This document shows, piece by piece, positions 6,823 to 7,629 of a stretch of 7,629 bases of DNA. Source of the stretch: Clostridia bacterium (GTDB taxonomy: Bacteria > Bacillota > Clostridia > Christensenellales > Aristaeellaceae); the NCBI GenBank assembly GCA_030526935.1, contig JAUNBY010000143.1, positions 1-7,629 on the forward strand, given 5' to 3'. Position 1 is the stretch's first letter; each line of letters starts with the position of its first letter. The notes below the pieces were generated by a model. The model was not told where the DNA came from and ran no database searches. It was given only the letters and a program-made list of their open reading frames with translations. Both the position numbers and the translations under genes were made by a program.

Positions 6823-6953
6823 TGAGTTTGAAACAAACGGCAAAGTGGCATTCGTTAACGCCTTTGCGATGCGTGCAATCACAGAATCCCGGCGTACATC
6901 CATACCGCAACGGATGGGAAGAAGGTTTCAATCTGCCCATTGCGAACCTCTAA
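6822..6953 (+). CDS. Possible 43-aa ORF coupled to the cas1 stop (doubtful)
   Basis: An ATG overlaps the cas1 stop (TGATG) and opens a 43-codon frame ending at TAA 6951-6953. The peptide, MSLKQTAKWHSL to GFNLPIANL, resembles no family I recognise and is not Cas2. The same frame has further open sequence after two stops, up to about 7118, so it could be a decayed gene. The stop-start overlap matches the style of the operon, but no good ribosome binding site is present. I list it because it is the only plausible start in this gap; it may well not be translated. Confidence 0.15.
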   Translation: MSLKQTAKWHSLTPLRCVQSQNPGVHPYRNGWEEGFNLPIANL

Positions 6954-7042
6954 CCTCCTTAGCCAGTGAATTTTCGAAGCGGGCATTGGCTGTATATTCG
7001 GAAAAACGAGCAGCGTCTTTTCACAGACGGGTTTGCAACGAC

Positions 7043-7062
7043 TGCGCTTGACGACAAGCGCA
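7043..7062. repeat. Perfect 8-bp hairpin in cas1-cas2 gap
   Basis: TGCGCTTG (7043-7050), loop ACGA, CAAGCGCA (7055-7062). It would form a stable RNA or DNA hairpin. No T-run follows on the plus strand and no A-run precedes it closely, so it is not a normal intrinsic terminator. Confidence 0.7.
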
Positions 7063-7149
7063 TGGCTAACTCTTTGGTGAACCAAGGATATTCAGCAAAC
7101 CGTAATATGTCGGGCTGACACTATGTACGCGCCGATGCATCCGCGTGCT

Positions 7150-7178
7150 TTGCGGTGTACTCGCCGCTCGTCTATATT
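7150..7178 (+). promoter_or_regulatory. Candidate independent promoter for cas2
   Basis: TTGCGG (7150-7155) and TATATT (7173-7178) with a 17-base spacer would start transcription near 7185, about 59 bases before cas2. The -10 is good and the -35 only moderate. Such a promoter would matter because cas2 is no longer packed against cas1. Confidence 0.35.
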
Positions 7179-7243
7179 TGTATTACAATGGGCACCATTT
7201 TTGTTTCATTCATTCGTTGGTGTCGGAAAGGTATGGTCATCAT

Positions 7244-7534
7244 ATGCTTGTATTGATTACTTATGACGTGAACACTACAGATCCGGCAGGCAAGAAGCGC
7301 CTTCGAACCGTTGCAAAAAAGTGCGTAGCGCACGGACAGAGGGTGCAAAACTCAGTGTTCGAGTGCCTTCTGGACGCAGCTGATTGCAAGAAGCTACAAG
7401 CGGAGCTGGCTTCAATTATCGACTCACAAAAAGACAGTCTGCGATTCTACGCACTCGGCAATAACTACAAAACAAAAATCGAACACATCGGAGCCAAAAC
7501 AACCTATGCCCCGGAAGATACCCTGATGATTTGA
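7244..7534 (+). CDS. cas2: Cas2, CRISPR adaptation protein
   Basis: The 96-aa protein has the Cas2 ferredoxin-like fold: beta-1 LVLITYDVN with the conserved D8, then KKRLRTVAKKC and GQRVQNSVFEC (31-41), and a C-terminal SLRFYALG strand. It dimerises between two Cas1 dimers and acts as the structural centre of the spacer integrase. ATG at 7244 is chosen because MLVLITYDVN is the normal N-terminus; the in-frame upstream ATG at 7145 would add 33 residues with no Cas2 similarity. GGAAAGG (7225-7231) lies 12 bases upstream, a rather long spacing. The gene is intact despite its separation from cas1, and the leader-like sequence begins at once after its stop. Confidence 0.95.
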   Translation: MLVLITYDVNTTDPAGKKRLRTVAKKCVAHGQRVQNSVFECLLDAADCKKLQAELASIIDSQKDSLRFYALGNNYKTKIEHIGAKTTYAPEDTLMI

Positions 7535-7629
7535 GTGCGAACCCCAAGCCCTCACGCTTATCCCACACCCTTCGCACCAAAATCAGAATAAGCGAATCCA
7601 ATCCCAATAGGAAATATAGCGAAGATGAC
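7535..7629 (+). promoter_or_regulatory. Start of probable CRISPR leader (array beyond right edge)
   Basis: Immediately after the cas2 stop, GTGCGAA (7535-7541) and TTCGCAC (7571-7577) form a 7-bp inverted repeat with a 29-base centre. To my recollection, a GTGCGAACCCC-type sequence right after cas2 is common in type I-C leaders. The rest is A-rich (from about 7577) and holds two AGCGAA copies (7591, 7618). No CRISPR repeat is present up to base 7629; the array should follow closely. Confidence 0.5.

Larger units (their letters stand above)
6829..7208. repeat. Inverted-repeat-bounded segment, possible MITE-like insertion
   Basis: TGAAACAAA (6829-6837) is matched exactly in reverse complement by TTTGTTTCA (7200-7208), bounding 380 bases that fill almost the whole cas1-cas2 gap. 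A small non-autonomous element would look like this. Against it: the repeat is short and A-rich, similarity past 9 bp is patchy, and I see no clear target-site duplication. Confidence 0.25.
6823..7243. other. 421-base cas1-cas2 intergenic region
   Basis: No protein gene is convincing in either strand. The segment holds a 9-bp inverted repeat near its ends, a perfect 8-bp hairpin at 7043-7062, and a candidate cas2 promoter at 7150-7178. On the minus strand, two stop-free stretches (7120 down to about 7005, and about 7005 down to 6929) would join into one frame of about 63 codons if one base were lost in the A-run at 7002-7006. This could be the trace of a dead gene or of a non-coding element. 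In most type I-C operons cas1 and cas2 touch or overlap, so an insertion is the simplest reading. Confidence 0.6.

Noticed and set aside
6925..6955. GTTTCAATC, like the reverse complement of a type I-C repeat end (ATTGAAAC)
   Set aside because: Only 9 bases agree, no palindromic stem follows and there is no second copy, so it is not a CRISPR repeat.
7000..7051. Translation EKRAASFHRRV resembling the cas4 scrap's QKRSASLHRRV
   Set aside because: Similarity is short, the DNA agrees only about half, and the following residues diverge; probably chance.
7145..7243. In-frame N-terminal extension of cas2 from ATG 7145
   Set aside because: The extra 33 residues are unlike Cas2, and MLVLITYDVN at 7244 is the normal start.

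Overview
The window carries most of a type I-C CRISPR-Cas operon next to an ordinary chromosomal regulator/reductase pair. Strong AGGAGG-type ribosome binding sites, roughly 50% G+C and the look of the LysR and Cas proteins suggest a member of the Clostridia (Bacillota), perhaps a gut or anaerobic species. This is an inference from sequence style only; there is no rRNA or other marker gene here.

Left part (1-1494): a partial aldo/keto reductase on the minus strand, running off the left edge, and a divergent LysR-family regulator. They share a 138-base intergenic region with candidate promoters both ways and a 7-bp inverted repeat that could be the LysR operator. Between the LysR stop and the cas operon (1495-1865) lies a short minus-strand stretch that matches the window's own cas4 at 34 of 37 bases. 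It is followed by an AT-rich segment with a good extended -10 promoter for the cas genes.

Main part (1866-7534): cas5c, cas8c (with a nested cas11c reading frame), cas7, cas4 and cas1 are tightly packed with overlapping stop/start codons. After cas1 the packing breaks: 421 bases without a convincing gene separate cas1 from cas2, and a 9-bp inverted repeat lies near the two ends of this gap. After cas2 the first 95 bases of what is probably the CRISPR leader are visible, but no repeat-spacer unit is inside the window.

Working together: Cas5c would process pre-crRNA and cap the crRNA 5' handle, Cas7 would form the backbone, and Cas8c and Cas11c the large and small subunits of Cascade. Cas4, Cas1 and Cas2 would acquire spacers. 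The nuclease-helicase gene cas3, which normally heads a type I-C operon directly upstream of cas5c, is not in the window; its place is taken by the cas4-like fragment and the LysR gene. As seen here the locus can encode targeting and adaptation complexes but not target destruction, unless cas3 is elsewhere. The most notable points are the missing cas3, the cas4-like fragment, the cas1/cas2 gap, and a clear internal translation start for Cas11c.
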